Below, piece after piece: positions 8,784 to 16,737 of a DNA stretch of 20,321 nt. The notes under the pieces were generated by a model. It was not told where the DNA came from, did not search any database, and was given only the letters and a program-made list of their open reading frames with translations. The position numbers were made by a program, and so were the translations under genes. This DNA is from Pseudomonadota bacterium (GTDB lineage: Bacteria > Pseudomonadota > Alphaproteobacteria > Acetobacterales > Acetobacteraceae): NCBI GenBank assembly GCA_021780935.1, contig JAJXXT010000082.1, forward strand, positions 1 to 20,321, in the 5' to 3' direction. Each line of letters opens with the position of its first letter. The stretch's first letter is position 1.

Positions 8784-10204
8784 CCCAGCGCCGTTTCGAT
8801 CTGGACGACGACGCCGTGGTCGCGTCGGCGCGCTTCGTCGCGGCCGACCGGCCCTGGGATGCGCGCGCCCAGGCCGCGCTCGGCACCGCGCTGATGACGG
8901 CCGGGCGGCACGCCGCCGCGCAAGCCGCGTTCCGCGCGTCGCTGGCTCTCGACCCGGAATCATCGCGAACCTGGAACAACCTCGGCAACGCCGTGCGCCT
9001 GCAGCGCCGCGACGGGGATGCCGAGGAATGTTACCGTCGCGCCCTGGCGCTCGCTCCCGGTGATGGCCGGGTCCTCGCCAACCTCGCCGCGGCACTCGTC
9101 GATCTCGACCGTCCGGAGGAGGCACTGCAAGCGGCCTCGCGGGTCCCGATCGACCATCCGGATCGGGCGGTGGCGCTATGCCAGGCCGCCGCGGCGCGGA
9201 TGCAGTGCGCGCAACCGGAAGCGGCTGCCCGCCTGTTCGCCGAAGCGAGCCGACTGGCCCCGGAAATGATCGCGGCACCTTGCGGGGAAGGGCTGGCGTG
9301 GCTTGCCCTGGGCGACCTGCCGCGCGGCTTTGCGCTGCTGCAGAACCGCTGGCGTGACGCGAGCTTTCTCGCCGGGGCCACCAACTTCGCCGAGACGATG
9401 TGGCTCGGCGCGACACCGGTCACGCGACGGCGCGTCTTGCTGGCGAGCGAGCAGGGGGCGGGGGACACGATCATGTTCGTCCGCTTCGCGCCGCTCCTGG
9501 CCGCGCGGGGCGCGCACGTGGTACTGCGCGTGCAGGAGTCCCTGCTCACGCTGCTCGCGCCGCTGGGATATGAACTGCACGCCGACACTGCGCCGCAACC
9601 CGATTTCGAGCTGCACGTGGCGATGATGAGCCTGCCGCTCGCGCTCGGCACGACGCTCGAGACGATCCCGCCGACGCCCTATCTTGCCGCCGATCCCGCC
9701 CGTGTCGCGGCCTGGCGCGCCCGGTTGGGCGCGGGGCGGCGCCTGCGCGTCGGCGTCGCCTGGTCCGGCAACCCCGCCTTCCGGCATGATCGCGCGCGTT
9801 CGATGCGGGCCGAACAGGTTATGCCGGCGCTCGCCGCCACCGGGGCCGAGCTGCATGTGATCCAGACACCGGTGCGCGACGCCGACCGGGCAGTCCTCGC
9901 CGCCTTGCCCAACCTCGTCGATCATAGCGCGGCGCTGACCGATTTCGCCGAGACCGCGGCGCTGATGTCAGCACTCGACCTCGTCATCACCACCTGCACC
10001 TCGGCAGCCAACCTCGCCGGCGCGCTGGGCCTGCCCGCCTGGGTGCTGCTACAGACGGCTCCGGACCCTCGCTGGCTGCTCGGGCGAGACCGCTCGCCCT
10101 GGTATCCCTCGCTGCGTCTCTGGCGTCAGCGCGAGCGGGGCGACTGGGCGGAACTGGTTGAACGCGTCGCCGGCGCGCTCGCGCAGCGGGCTACCGGGAC
10201 ATGA
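8780..10204 (+). CDS. TPR-repeat protein with C-terminal glycosyltransferase-9-like domain
   Basis: A 474-residue protein in two parts. Residues about 25-161 hold roughly four tetratricopeptide repeats, for example TWNNLGNAVRLQRR (64-77) and repeats ending in ALDP or ALAP. Residues about 215-470 form a GT-B-like domain seen in many TPR proteins: ASEQGAGDTIMFVRFAPLL (222-240), VGVAWSGNP (324-332) and LAGALGLPAWVLL (412-424), then RSPWYPSLRLWRQ. Relatives usually read DTSxAHLAGALG at the nucleotide-sugar site; here it is CTSAANLAGALG, so the Asp is C406 and the His is N411. Activity as a glycosyltransferase is therefore uncertain. The GTG start overlaps the SDR stop by four bases (GTGA), and no strong ribosome site is seen, suggesting coupling. 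No signal peptide or membrane helix is visible. Its link to the enzymes around it is unclear. Confidence 0.88.
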   Translation: MTQRRFDLDDDAVVASARFVAADRPWDARAQAALGTALMTAGRHAAAQAAFRASLALDPESSRTWNNLGNAVRLQRRDGDAEECYRRALALAPGDGRVLANLAAALVDLDRPEEALQAASRVPIDHPDRAVALCQAAAARMQCAQPEAAARLFAEASRLAPEMIAAPCGEGLAWLALGDLPRGFALLQNRWRDASFLAGATNFAETMWLGATPVTRRRVLLASEQGAGDTIMFVRFAPLLAARGAHVVLRVQESLLTLLAPLGYELHADTAPQPDFELHVAMMSLPLALGTTLETIPPTPYLAADPARVAAWRARLGAGRRLRVGVAWSGNPAFRHDRARSMRAEQVMPALAATGAELHVIQTPVRDADRAVLAALPNLVDHSAALTDFAETAALMSALDLVITTCTSAANLAGALGLPAWVLLQTAPDPRWLLGRDRSPWYPSLRLWRQRERGDWAELVERVAGALAQRATGT

Positions 10205-11052
10205 GGCTACCTTATGCGGGCCTCGCCGTCCTGTGCCTGATCTGGGGTCTTTCCATCCCGGCGACCAAGTTCGGCGTCATGGCGATGCCGGCGATCCTTC
10301 TTGCCACCCTGCGCTACGCGGCCGCAGCTCCGTTCTTCGCCGTTCTCGCCTGGCGCGGGCCTCGACCCGCGTGGCGTGACCTGGTCCGGCTCGCCGTTCT
10401 CGGGGTGATCGGCATCGACGTCGGCCAGGTCGCCCAGGCGCTGGGGGTCGCGCGCACCCCCGCCTCGGTTGCAACGGTGCTGTCCTCGACCATTCCCATC
10501 CTGGTCGCGGCGCTTGCCGCATGGCGGCTGCGCCAGCCGCTGCGCATGATCCACATCGTCGGCCTGCTGATGGCCGCGACCGGCGTCGGGGTGATTGCGT
10601 TCGCTCGCGGCGGCACCGCGGGGGTGGGACTCGTTGGGGTAGCGTTGATGTTGCTCTCGGCGCTCGCGGTCGCGATCTATTACGTGCTCGCCGCCGAGAT
10701 GGCCGGCCGTCTTCCCGCCGCCAGCATCGCCGCCTGGAGTTCCCTGTTCGGTGCCGTGCCGCTCGTGATGGCGTTGCCCTGGCTGGGGGACCCGGCGCCG
10801 ACCGCCATCGGTATCGCCTCGGTCCTGTATCTCGGGTTGCTCGTTACGGTCGCCGGCGTATGGATCTGGTTCGTCGTGCTGCGCCATGTGCCGGCGCGGA
10901 TCGCAGCGGGAACACAATACGTACAGCCGGTGATCGGCGTCGCGGCCTCGGCGCTGCTGCTGGGCGACCGGCTCGGGACCGGGTTCTATGCCGGGGCGGT
11001 CCTGGTGCTTGCCGGAATCGCGCTGACGGCAAGGCGCGGCCGGTCCGGATAA
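10201..11052 (+). CDS. EamA/DMT family transporter
   Basis: A 283-residue very hydrophobic protein with about ten transmembrane helices in two repeated halves, as in drug/metabolite transporters of the EamA (DUF6) family. Signs are the start LPYAGLAVLCLIWGLSIPATKFGVMAMP, here in part (residues 3-22), RIAAGTQYVQPVIGVAASAL in the second half, and LLLGDRLGTGFYAGAVLVLAGIAL near the end, which is the characteristic last-two-helix pattern. Members mostly export amino acids or small metabolites; the substrate here is unknown. The ATG start overlaps the TPR gene stop (ATGA, 10201-10204), making it the fourth and last gene of the 7084-11052 run. About 100 bp follow before the Nramp-like gene. Confidence 0.92.
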   Translation: MRLPYAGLAVLCLIWGLSIPATKFGVMAMPAILLATLRYAAAAPFFAVLAWRGPRPAWRDLVRLAVLGVIGIDVGQVAQALGVARTPASVATVLSSTIPILVAALAAWRLRQPLRMIHIVGLLMAATGVGVIAFARGGTAGVGLVGVALMLLSALAVAIYYVLAAEMAGRLPAASIAAWSSLFGAVPLVMALPWLGDPAPTAIGIASVLYLGLLVTVAGVWIWFVVLRHVPARIAAGTQYVQPVIGVAASALLLGDRLGTGFYAGAVLVLAGIALTARRGRSG

Positions 11053-11118
11053 AGCCGGGTAGCAGGCCAGCCGAGGTGCCGCGCTGCCAGCGCCGCTTGA
11101 CGGATGCCCCTCACCATG

Positions 11119-11141
11119 CAAGTGCGAGTTATTCGCATTTG
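11119..11141. promoter_or_regulatory. 23-bp palindrome, candidate Fur-family operator
   Basis: The core is TGCGA (11123-11127), a five-base spacer, then TCGCA (11133-11137). Extending outward, CAA (11119-11121) pairs with TTG (11139-11141) after one mismatch (G11122 against T11138), giving 9-base arms with eight pairs. The A/T-rich centre and TGCGA-TCGCA arms look like Fur boxes I know from proteobacteria upstream of iron genes. It ends 14 bp before the start codon of the Nramp-like transporter, a suitable place for repression. Assignment to Fur, Mur or another metal regulator is inference. Confidence 0.55.
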
Positions 11142-11155
11142 AAGCGAGACTGGCG

Positions 11156-12415
11156 ATGTCGACCACCTCTGGCGCGATGCGCGCCGCGGTCCTGCGCACC
11201 CGGTTGCGCCGGTCGGCGGCGATCATGGGGCCTGGGATCGTGGTTATGCTCGCGGATACCGATGTCGGAAGCATCATCACGGCGGGGCAGAGTGGGGTCG
11301 AATTCGGCTACCGCCTGTTGTCGCAGCAATTGCTGCTGGTGCCGGTCCTCTATGTCGTCCAGGAACTGACGGTCCGCCTCGGCATCGCGACCGGTCGCGG
11401 CCATGGCGAACTGATCCGCGAGCATTTCGGCGGCGCGTTCGCATGGATCTCCGTCAGCGGGCTCGCGGTTGCCTCCATCGGCGCCCTGCTGTCCGAGCTG
11501 TCGGGCATTGCCGGGGTCGGCGAGCTGGCGGGGGTGCCGCGCGCGGCGAGCCTCGCGCTGGCCGCACTGGCTCTGCTCGGCATCGCGCTGACCGGCTCCT
11601 ACCGGCGCGCCGAGCGGGTCGCCATCGCCGTCGGGCTGTTCGAGCTGGCGTTCCTGTTCGTCGCCTGGATGGCCCATCCGGCTCCCGCCATGATGCTCCG
11701 CGAGGCGCTCGACGTTCCGTTACGAAACCGCGATTATCTCTATCTGTCGGCCGCCAATATCGGTGCCGTGATCATGCCCTGGATGGTGTTCTACCAGCAG
11801 TCCGCGGTCGCTGAGAAACGCCTGCGCCCGGAGGACCTGTGCGCCGCCCGGTTGGATACGGCCGCCGGCTCACTGATCACGCAACTCGTGATGGCGGCGG
11901 TCCTCATCGCCTGTGCCGCGACGATCGGCCAGCAGGACCGTCACGCCTCGCTCGACACCGTCGGCCAGATGAGCGGTGCGCTGACACCCTTCCTTGGCGC
12001 CGGCGCCGGGCGGATCGTGTTTGGCGCCGGCGTGCTCGGCGCCGGCATGGTTGCCGCGATCGTCGTCTCCCTCGCCTTTGCCTGGGGTTTGGGCGAGGTC
12101 GCCGGGTTCCGCCATTCGCTGGAGCTGCACCCGCTGCGCGCGGGCTGGTTCTATGGCGCCTACGCGCTCGCCGTGGTCGCAGCGGCCGCGCTGGTCTGGG
12201 CCTGGCCGGACCTGGTCGCGCTCAATATCGGGGTCCAGGTGATGAATGCCCTGCTGCTACCGCTGGTGCTGGGCTTCCTCATCGCCCTCGCGGTGCGCAG
12301 CCTGCCGCCCGGATTCAGGCTTTCGCGCTCCTATCTCGCCGTGGTCATCGCGGTTTCCGCCGTGACCTGCCTGCTCGGCGTGTTCGGTGCCTTGGCCGGC
12401 GCGGGACTGGTCTGA
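11156..12415 (+). CDS. Nramp-family divalent metal transporter with non-canonical metal motifs
   Basis: A 419-residue membrane protein with about eleven helices and the Nramp (SLC11) layout. Helix 1 begins GPGIVVMLADTDVGSIIT: aligned on GPG, D36 matches the metal-binding Asp of the usual DPGN, but Pro is V37 and Asn is S39. Helix 6 reads GAVIMPWMVFYQQSA: M207 and P208 of the usual MPHN are kept, while His is W209 and Asn is M210. LYVVQELTVRLG (65-76) and AAGSLITQLVMAA (236-248) are further Nramp-style segments. Canonical members import Mn2+ or Fe2+ with protons; related groups carry Mg2+ or other metals, so the ion here is open. It has its own upstream region with a metal-regulator-like palindrome and a modest GAG ribosome site 8 nt before the ATG. 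Confidence 0.86.
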   Translation: MSTTSGAMRAAVLRTRLRRSAAIMGPGIVVMLADTDVGSIITAGQSGVEFGYRLLSQQLLLVPVLYVVQELTVRLGIATGRGHGELIREHFGGAFAWISVSGLAVASIGALLSELSGIAGVGELAGVPRAASLALAALALLGIALTGSYRRAERVAIAVGLFELAFLFVAWMAHPAPAMMLREALDVPLRNRDYLYLSAANIGAVIMPWMVFYQQSAVAEKRLRPEDLCAARLDTAAGSLITQLVMAAVLIACAATIGQQDRHASLDTVGQMSGALTPFLGAGAGRIVFGAGVLGAGMVAAIVVSLAFAWGLGEVAGFRHSLELHPLRAGWFYGAYALAVVAAAALVWAWPDLVALNIGVQVMNALLLPLVLGFLIALAVRSLPPGFRLSRSYLAVVIAVSAVTCLLGVFGALAGAGLV

Positions 12416-12481
12416 CGCGCCGCCCTTTGCGGGCGCGCCACGCCGGCATAAGGTCGTGTCGGGTTCGAAGGGGGAAAGCCG

Positions 12482-13975
12482 ATGCCGATCCGATTCCGTC
12501 TCGCCGCACTTGCCGTCGCCGCACCGATTGCCGCCCACGCCGCGGCGCCTGGCGTGTTGCAGGTGGGGGTGGATCAGTCGCCGGCCGGGCTCGACCCGCA
12601 CAAGGCGACTGCCTTCTCCTCGGTGCTGATCGACAGCGCGATCTATGAGGGCCTGACGGCGATCGACGCGAAGCTCCAGGTGGTCCCGGCCCTGGCCGCC
12701 TCCTGGCTCCTCGCGCCGGACCGCGAGACCTACGACTTCCTGCTGCGTCCCGGTGCGGTTTTCCACGACGGTACGCCCGTCACCGCCGCGGCGGTGATCG
12801 CCAACATCAAGCGCGTCATCGATCCCAAGACGGCCTCGCCCTATGCCTCGCGCTTCACCGGCATCGCCTCGATGACGGCGACTGGGAAGGACACGCTGCG
12901 CATCGTGCTGAAGGTGCCGTCGGCGCCGTTCCTCGCGCAGCTCGCCACGCTGGCCATCGCCTCGCCGGCGGCGTTCGCCGACCTGGCCCGCAAGCCCGAC
13001 GGCACCGGTCCTTTCGCGTTCAAGCAATGGATCCCCGACACCTCAATCACCTTGGTCGCCAACCCGCACTACTGGGCGGCGGGCTTGCCGCACCTTGCCG
13101 GCGTTACCTTCGACATCGTGCCCGATGCCGCCACGCGCCAGCTTGGTCTGGCCGGCGGCAGCTACCAGATGCTGCCGAATATCGACGCCGCGACGGCAAC
13201 CGCGCTCGCCGGCAAGCCGCATGTCACCCTGCTCAAGACGCAGGACCTGGCCTACAGCCTGATCGGCATGAACGTCTCGCGCCCGCCCTTCGACAATCCC
13301 AAGGTGCGCGAGGCGCTGAACATGGCCCTCGACCGCGGCCAGATCGTGCAGGCCGCCTATTTTGGCCGCGGTGAGCCGGGTGGCCCGCTGTCGCCGGCGC
13401 TCGCGACCTGGGCCCTGCCGACCAGCGCCTTCCCCTGCTACCGCCCGGACGCCGCGGAAGCGAAGAAGCTGCTTGCCGAAGCCGGCGTAAAGGGGCGTCT
13501 GCCCGTCACGCTGAAGGTGCTGGGCAGCCTGCAGCAGGTGGTCGACGTGGCGCAGGTGGCGCAGGCCGAGCTCAACAAGGCGGGCTTTGACGTGAAGCTC
13601 GACGTCCAGACACTGCCCGCCTTCGTGAAGGATTGGCGCGCGAGCAATTTCGAGGGCTTCGTCTCGCTCAACGGCGGCGGCACCGATCCCGACGATTATT
13701 TCGGCCGCACCTATCAGACCGGGGGCGCGACCAACGTGTTCAAATATTCCAACCCTGCCGTCGATCGGCTGCTCGTCACCGCGCGCAGCGAGCCCAACCT
13801 TGCCAGGCGCAAGACGGAGTATGACACGGTGCAGAAGGACCTCGCCTGCGACGGCCCGATCGCGACCATCGCCTATGGCACATTGTTCACGGCCGTGCGC
13901 GATGAGGTCCATGGCTTCACGCCGCTGGCGACGCGCTCGCTGTGGGGCCTGCGGGACGTCTCGCTGGCGAAATAA
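12482..13975 (+). CDS. Peptide/nickel-type ABC transporter substrate-binding protein (family 5)
   Basis: A 497-residue secreted binding protein. A signal peptide is clear: basic MPIRFR, a hydrophobic stretch and cleavage after AHA at residue 20. The mature part has the family-5 pattern QSPAGLDPHKATAFSS, YEGLTAID, LAASWLL, then FLLRPGAVFHDGTPVTA (family motif LR-GV-FHDGTP-TA) and VREALNMALDRGQIV. It would bind a ligand in the periplasm and hand it to the two permeases encoded next. Family members take up oligopeptides, dipeptides, nickel, opines or oligosaccharides; the downstream SIS gene hints at a sugar-amine conjugate, which is inference. AAGGGGGA (12468-12475) is a strong ribosome site for the ATG. 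Only 66 bp separate it from the Nramp gene. Its TAA stop overlaps the next start by one base (TAATG). Confidence 0.93.
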   Translation: MPIRFRLAALAVAAPIAAHAAAPGVLQVGVDQSPAGLDPHKATAFSSVLIDSAIYEGLTAIDAKLQVVPALAASWLLAPDRETYDFLLRPGAVFHDGTPVTAAAVIANIKRVIDPKTASPYASRFTGIASMTATGKDTLRIVLKVPSAPFLAQLATLAIASPAAFADLARKPDGTGPFAFKQWIPDTSITLVANPHYWAAGLPHLAGVTFDIVPDAATRQLGLAGGSYQMLPNIDAATATALAGKPHVTLLKTQDLAYSLIGMNVSRPPFDNPKVREALNMALDRGQIVQAAYFGRGEPGGPLSPALATWALPTSAFPCYRPDAAEAKKLLAEAGVKGRLPVTLKVLGSLQQVVDVAQVAQAELNKAGFDVKLDVQTLPAFVKDWRASNFEGFVSLNGGGTDPDDYFGRTYQTGGATNVFKYSNPAVDRLLVTARSEPNLARRKTEYDTVQKDLACDGPIATIAYGTLFTAVRDEVHGFTPLATRSLWGLRDVSLAK

Positions 13976-14922
13976 TGGCCACGGCGTTTCTGCGGCGCCT
14001 GGCCCAGCTTCTGCTGGTGCTCGCCGGGGTTTCGGTGCTCGCGTTCCTGATCGTGCACCTTGTCCCCGGCGATGCGGCGCAGATCCAGCTCGGCGCCAGC
14101 GATGCCAGCCCGCAGAAACTGGCGATCCTGCGTCACGAGATGGGCCTCGACCGGCCGCTGCCGGTGCAATACGCGCTATGGCTCGGGCGCGTGCTGCGGG
14201 GTGATTTCGGGGTGAGTCTGGATACCGGCCGGCCGGTGCTGGCCGAGATCGCCGACCGCGCCCCGGTGACGGCCGAGTTGACGGTGGCCGGATTGGTGCT
14301 TGCGGTGGTGCTGGCGATACCGGCGGGTTGCCTCATGGCCGCCCTGCGTGGCCGGGCCGCCGACGTCGCGGTGCGGCTGATCTCCGTGGTGGGGCTGACC
14401 ATGCCCTCGTTCTGGCTCGGCACCCTGCTGCTTTACGGCGCTTCGGTCAGCCTGCCATCGCTTGCCGTGGTGGGTTGGGTACCCTTCAGCCAGGACCCGC
14501 TCGCCAATCTCGAGCGGCTGGTGCTGCCCACCATCGCGCTCGCCTTGCCGGTCCTCGCCTCCCTGGCGCGTATCCTGCGTGCTGCCCTTGTCGAGGCTCT
14601 GGCGCAGGATTATGTGCGCACCGCCCGCGCCAAAGGATTACCCGCCTGGGTCGTGTTGGTACGCCACGCGCTCGCCAACGCCCTCGTGCCGTTCATGACC
14701 GGCGCTGGCGTCCTCGCGGGCTACCTGTTTGGCGGCTCGGTGGTGGTGGAGCAGGTCTTCGCGCTTCCCGGTCTCGGCCGCCTGATGGTCGGCGCGATCG
14801 AAGCGCGCGACTATCCACTGGTCCAGGCGGCGATCCTGCTCGCCACCGCGATCTTCGTCGTGGTCAACTTCGTCGTCGATATGCTGGTGATGGCCGCGGA
14901 CCCGCGCGTGAGAGCGGCATGA
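13975..14922 (+). CDS. ABC transporter permease, DppB-type
   Basis: A 315-residue inner-membrane permease of the dipeptide/oligopeptide class. It starts with a helix (LLLVLAGVSVLAFLIVHLVP), then GDAAQIQLG and LGLDRPLPVQY-like spacing (MGLDRPLPVQY, residues about 49-59), GDFGVSLDTGRPVL, and the coupling segment DYVRTARAKGLPAWVVLVRH that touches the ATPase, followed by GGSVVVEQVFALPGLGRLMVGAI. About six transmembrane helices are visible. The frame is open to 13942, but the ATG at 13975 is chosen because it overlaps the binding-protein stop (TAATG) and gives the family's usual N-terminus. Its TGA overlaps the start of the second permease (ATGA, 14919-14922). Confidence 0.94.
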   Translation: MATAFLRRLAQLLLVLAGVSVLAFLIVHLVPGDAAQIQLGASDASPQKLAILRHEMGLDRPLPVQYALWLGRVLRGDFGVSLDTGRPVLAEIADRAPVTAELTVAGLVLAVVLAIPAGCLMAALRGRAADVAVRLISVVGLTMPSFWLGTLLLYGASVSLPSLAVVGWVPFSQDPLANLERLVLPTIALALPVLASLARILRAALVEALAQDYVRTARAKGLPAWVVLVRHALANALVPFMTGAGVLAGYLFGGSVVVEQVFALPGLGRLMVGAIEARDYPLVQAAILLATAIFVVVNFVVDMLVMAADPRVRAA

Positions 14923-15731
14923 GGCGAAGGAATCCGCTGCTCGTCCTGGGCGCCTGCATCGTCGCGCTGCAGGCGCTGGGGGCGCTGGGGGCGCCGCTCC
15001 TGCCCTATCGGCCGGACGCGCAGGACATCCTCGCCCGCTTCGCGGCTCCGTCGCTCGCACACTGGATGGGTACCGACCAGTTTGGCCGCGATATCCTGGC
15101 GCGTGTCCTGGCCGGCGAACGCGTGCTGTTTGTCGTTTCCTTCGTCTCGGTTGCCGGCGCACTGACCATGGGCGGAACCATCGGCGTTGCCGCGGCGTGG
15201 ATCGGTGGAAGTTTCGATACCGTGGCGATGCGGCTGATGGATGTGCTGTTTGCCTTTCCCATCATCCTTCTCGCAATCGGCATCATCGCCATCATCGGGC
15301 CCGGCACGATGGGAACATCGCTCGCCATCGCCGTCGTCTACACCCCGATCTTCGCGCGCGTCCTGCGCTCTCCCGCCCTGGTGCTGCGGGAGGCCGACTA
15401 CGTCACTGCTTCGCGCGCGGTCGGGGCCAGGCCATGGCGCCTGCTGATGCGTCACGTGGTGCCGAACCTCGCGCCGGTGATCCTGGTGCAGACCTCGCTC
15501 TCGCTTTCCACCGCGATTCTGGTGGAGGCATCGTTGTCCTTTCTGGGCCTTGGCACCCAGCCGCCCGCGGCCTCGCTCGGGCGGATGCTCGCCGAGGCGC
15601 GCGCCGTCCTCGTCTTTTCGCCCTGGCCGGCGGTGTTTTCCGGACTCGCGATCCTGCTCGCGGCGCTGGGCTTCAACCTGTTGGGCGACGGTCTGCAGGA
15701 CCGGCTCGACCCACGGCTCAGGGCGCCATGA
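14919..15731 (+). CDS. ABC transporter permease, DppC-type
   Basis: A 270-residue partner permease. Landmarks are HWMGTDQFGRDILARVLAGER near residues 46-66, the cytoplasmic coupling segment READYVTASRAVGARPWRLL, HVVPNLAPVILVQTSL, and EASLSFLGLGTQPPAASLGRML near the C-terminus, which is the DppC/OppC signature. The protein ends DGLQDRLDPRLRAP. It would form the membrane channel with the DppB-type protein. The start codon is inside an ATGA overlap with the upstream gene, and the stop forms another ATGA with the SIS-domain gene (15728-15731), so all four genes from 12482 are tied together. No DppD/DppF-type ATPase gene follows, although both permeases keep the ATPase-contact segment, so an ATPase from elsewhere is presumably used. 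Confidence 0.94.
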   Translation: MRRRNPLLVLGACIVALQALGALGAPLLPYRPDAQDILARFAAPSLAHWMGTDQFGRDILARVLAGERVLFVVSFVSVAGALTMGGTIGVAAAWIGGSFDTVAMRLMDVLFAFPIILLAIGIIAIIGPGTMGTSLAIAVVYTPIFARVLRSPALVLREADYVTASRAVGARPWRLLMRHVVPNLAPVILVQTSLSLSTAILVEASLSFLGLGTQPPAASLGRMLAEARAVLVFSPWPAVFSGLAILLAALGFNLLGDGLQDRLDPRLRAP

Positions 15732-16732
15732 CAAGCCTGATGCGCACCGAGACGCTGGCGGCGCCCGACGCGGTTGCGCGTTGCCTTGTGGGGACCGATT
15801 TTGCTGCTCTGGGCGCGCGGCTGCGGACCCTCGATCCCCCCTTCGTGCTGCTTTCGGCGCGCGGCAGCTCGGGCCATGCCGGCACGGCCCTGCGCTACGT
15901 GCTGGCGCAGGAGTTGGGTCTGGTCGCGGCAGCCGGCATGCCATCAATCGCCTCGGTCTATGGCGTGCGCCAGAAGCTCGGAGGCGCGCTGTTCCTCGCC
16001 GTGAGCCAGTCGGGCAAGAGCCCGGACCTGATCGCCGAGGCCAGGGCAGCACGCGCCAGCGGCGCCTTCACCCTCGCGATCGTCAACAATGCCGCGTCGC
16101 CGCTCGCCGCGGCCTGCGAGGCGGTGATCGACATTCATGCCGGACCGGAACGAAGTGTCGCCGCAACCAAGACCGTGCTGGCAACTCTTGCCGCGGGGCT
16201 TGCCCTGATCGAAGCATGGAGTGGCCGACTCCGGCCTGGTCTGGCACGGCTGCCGGAACGCCTGCGCGCGGCGGCCGGCCTCGACTGGTCGGTGCTCGAA
16301 GCCCTCCTGGCGACGGCGCAGCATCTTTTTATCGTCGGCCGCGGCCCGGGACTCGGCATCGCCGAGGAGGCTGGGCTGAAGCTTGCGGAGACCTGCGGCC
16401 TGCCCGCGCTCGCGTTCAGTGCCGCCGAGCTGGCGCATGGCCCGCGAGCGCTCGCTGGTGCCGCTTTCCCCATCGTTGCCCTCCTCGCGGAAGACCGGGC
16501 GCTGGCACCGGCGCGCGCCATGCTCGAACCGCTGGCGGCCAGCATCCCCTTGCTCTCGACCGTGGATCTAGCCGGTGCGACGCGCCTGCCATCGCTGCCG
16601 CCAGACGATCCCGCCTGTGACCTCGCCGCTTTGCTGCTGCGTTTCTACCTGGCGGCCGAAGCAGCGGCACGCTCGCGCGGCCGCGACCCGGACCGTCCAC
16701 CGGGCCTGGCCAAGATTACCCGCACAGTCTGA
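15728..16732 (+). CDS. SIS-domain sugar-phosphate isomerase/deaminase (GlmS-isomerase/NagB-II-like)
   Basis: A 334-residue protein made of two SIS domains, without the glutaminase domain of GlmS. Visible are SARGSSGHAGTALRY (43-57), AVSQSGKSPDLI (91-102, the phosphosugar loop), GPERSVAATKTVLATLAAG (139-157), then in the second half FIVGRGPGLGIAEEAGLKL, ETCGLPALAFSAAELAHGP, and the C-terminal KITRTV. This pattern matches NagB-II-type glucosamine-6-phosphate deaminases and related aldose-ketose deglycases such as FrlB or AgaS. It probably acts in the cytoplasm on a phosphorylated amino sugar or sugar-amine conjugate delivered by the transporter encoded upstream; that link is inference. Its ATG overlaps the permease stop (ATGA). 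It converges on hemN with only five bases between the stop codons. Confidence 0.88.
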   Translation: MTSLMRTETLAAPDAVARCLVGTDFAALGARLRTLDPPFVLLSARGSSGHAGTALRYVLAQELGLVAAAGMPSIASVYGVRQKLGGALFLAVSQSGKSPDLIAEARAARASGAFTLAIVNNAASPLAAACEAVIDIHAGPERSVAATKTVLATLAAGLALIEAWSGRLRPGLARLPERLRAAAGLDWSVLEALLATAQHLFIVGRGPGLGIAEEAGLKLAETCGLPALAFSAAELAHGPRALAGAAFPIVALLAEDRALAPARAMLEPLAASIPLLSTVDLAGATRLPSLPPDDPACDLAALLLRFYLAAEAAARSRGRDPDRPPGLAKITRTV

Positions 16733-16737
16733 CGCGC

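Noticed and set aside
11081..11093. Hairpin GCGCT-GCC-AGCGC after the EamA gene as a terminator
   Set aside because: Five-pair stem with a three-base loop and no T-run; not distinguishable from chance.
12421..12435. Hairpin CGCCC-TTTGC-GGGCG after the Nramp-like gene as a terminator
   Set aside because: Only five pairs and no T-run follows. Hairpins this short are common by chance in such GC-rich DNA.
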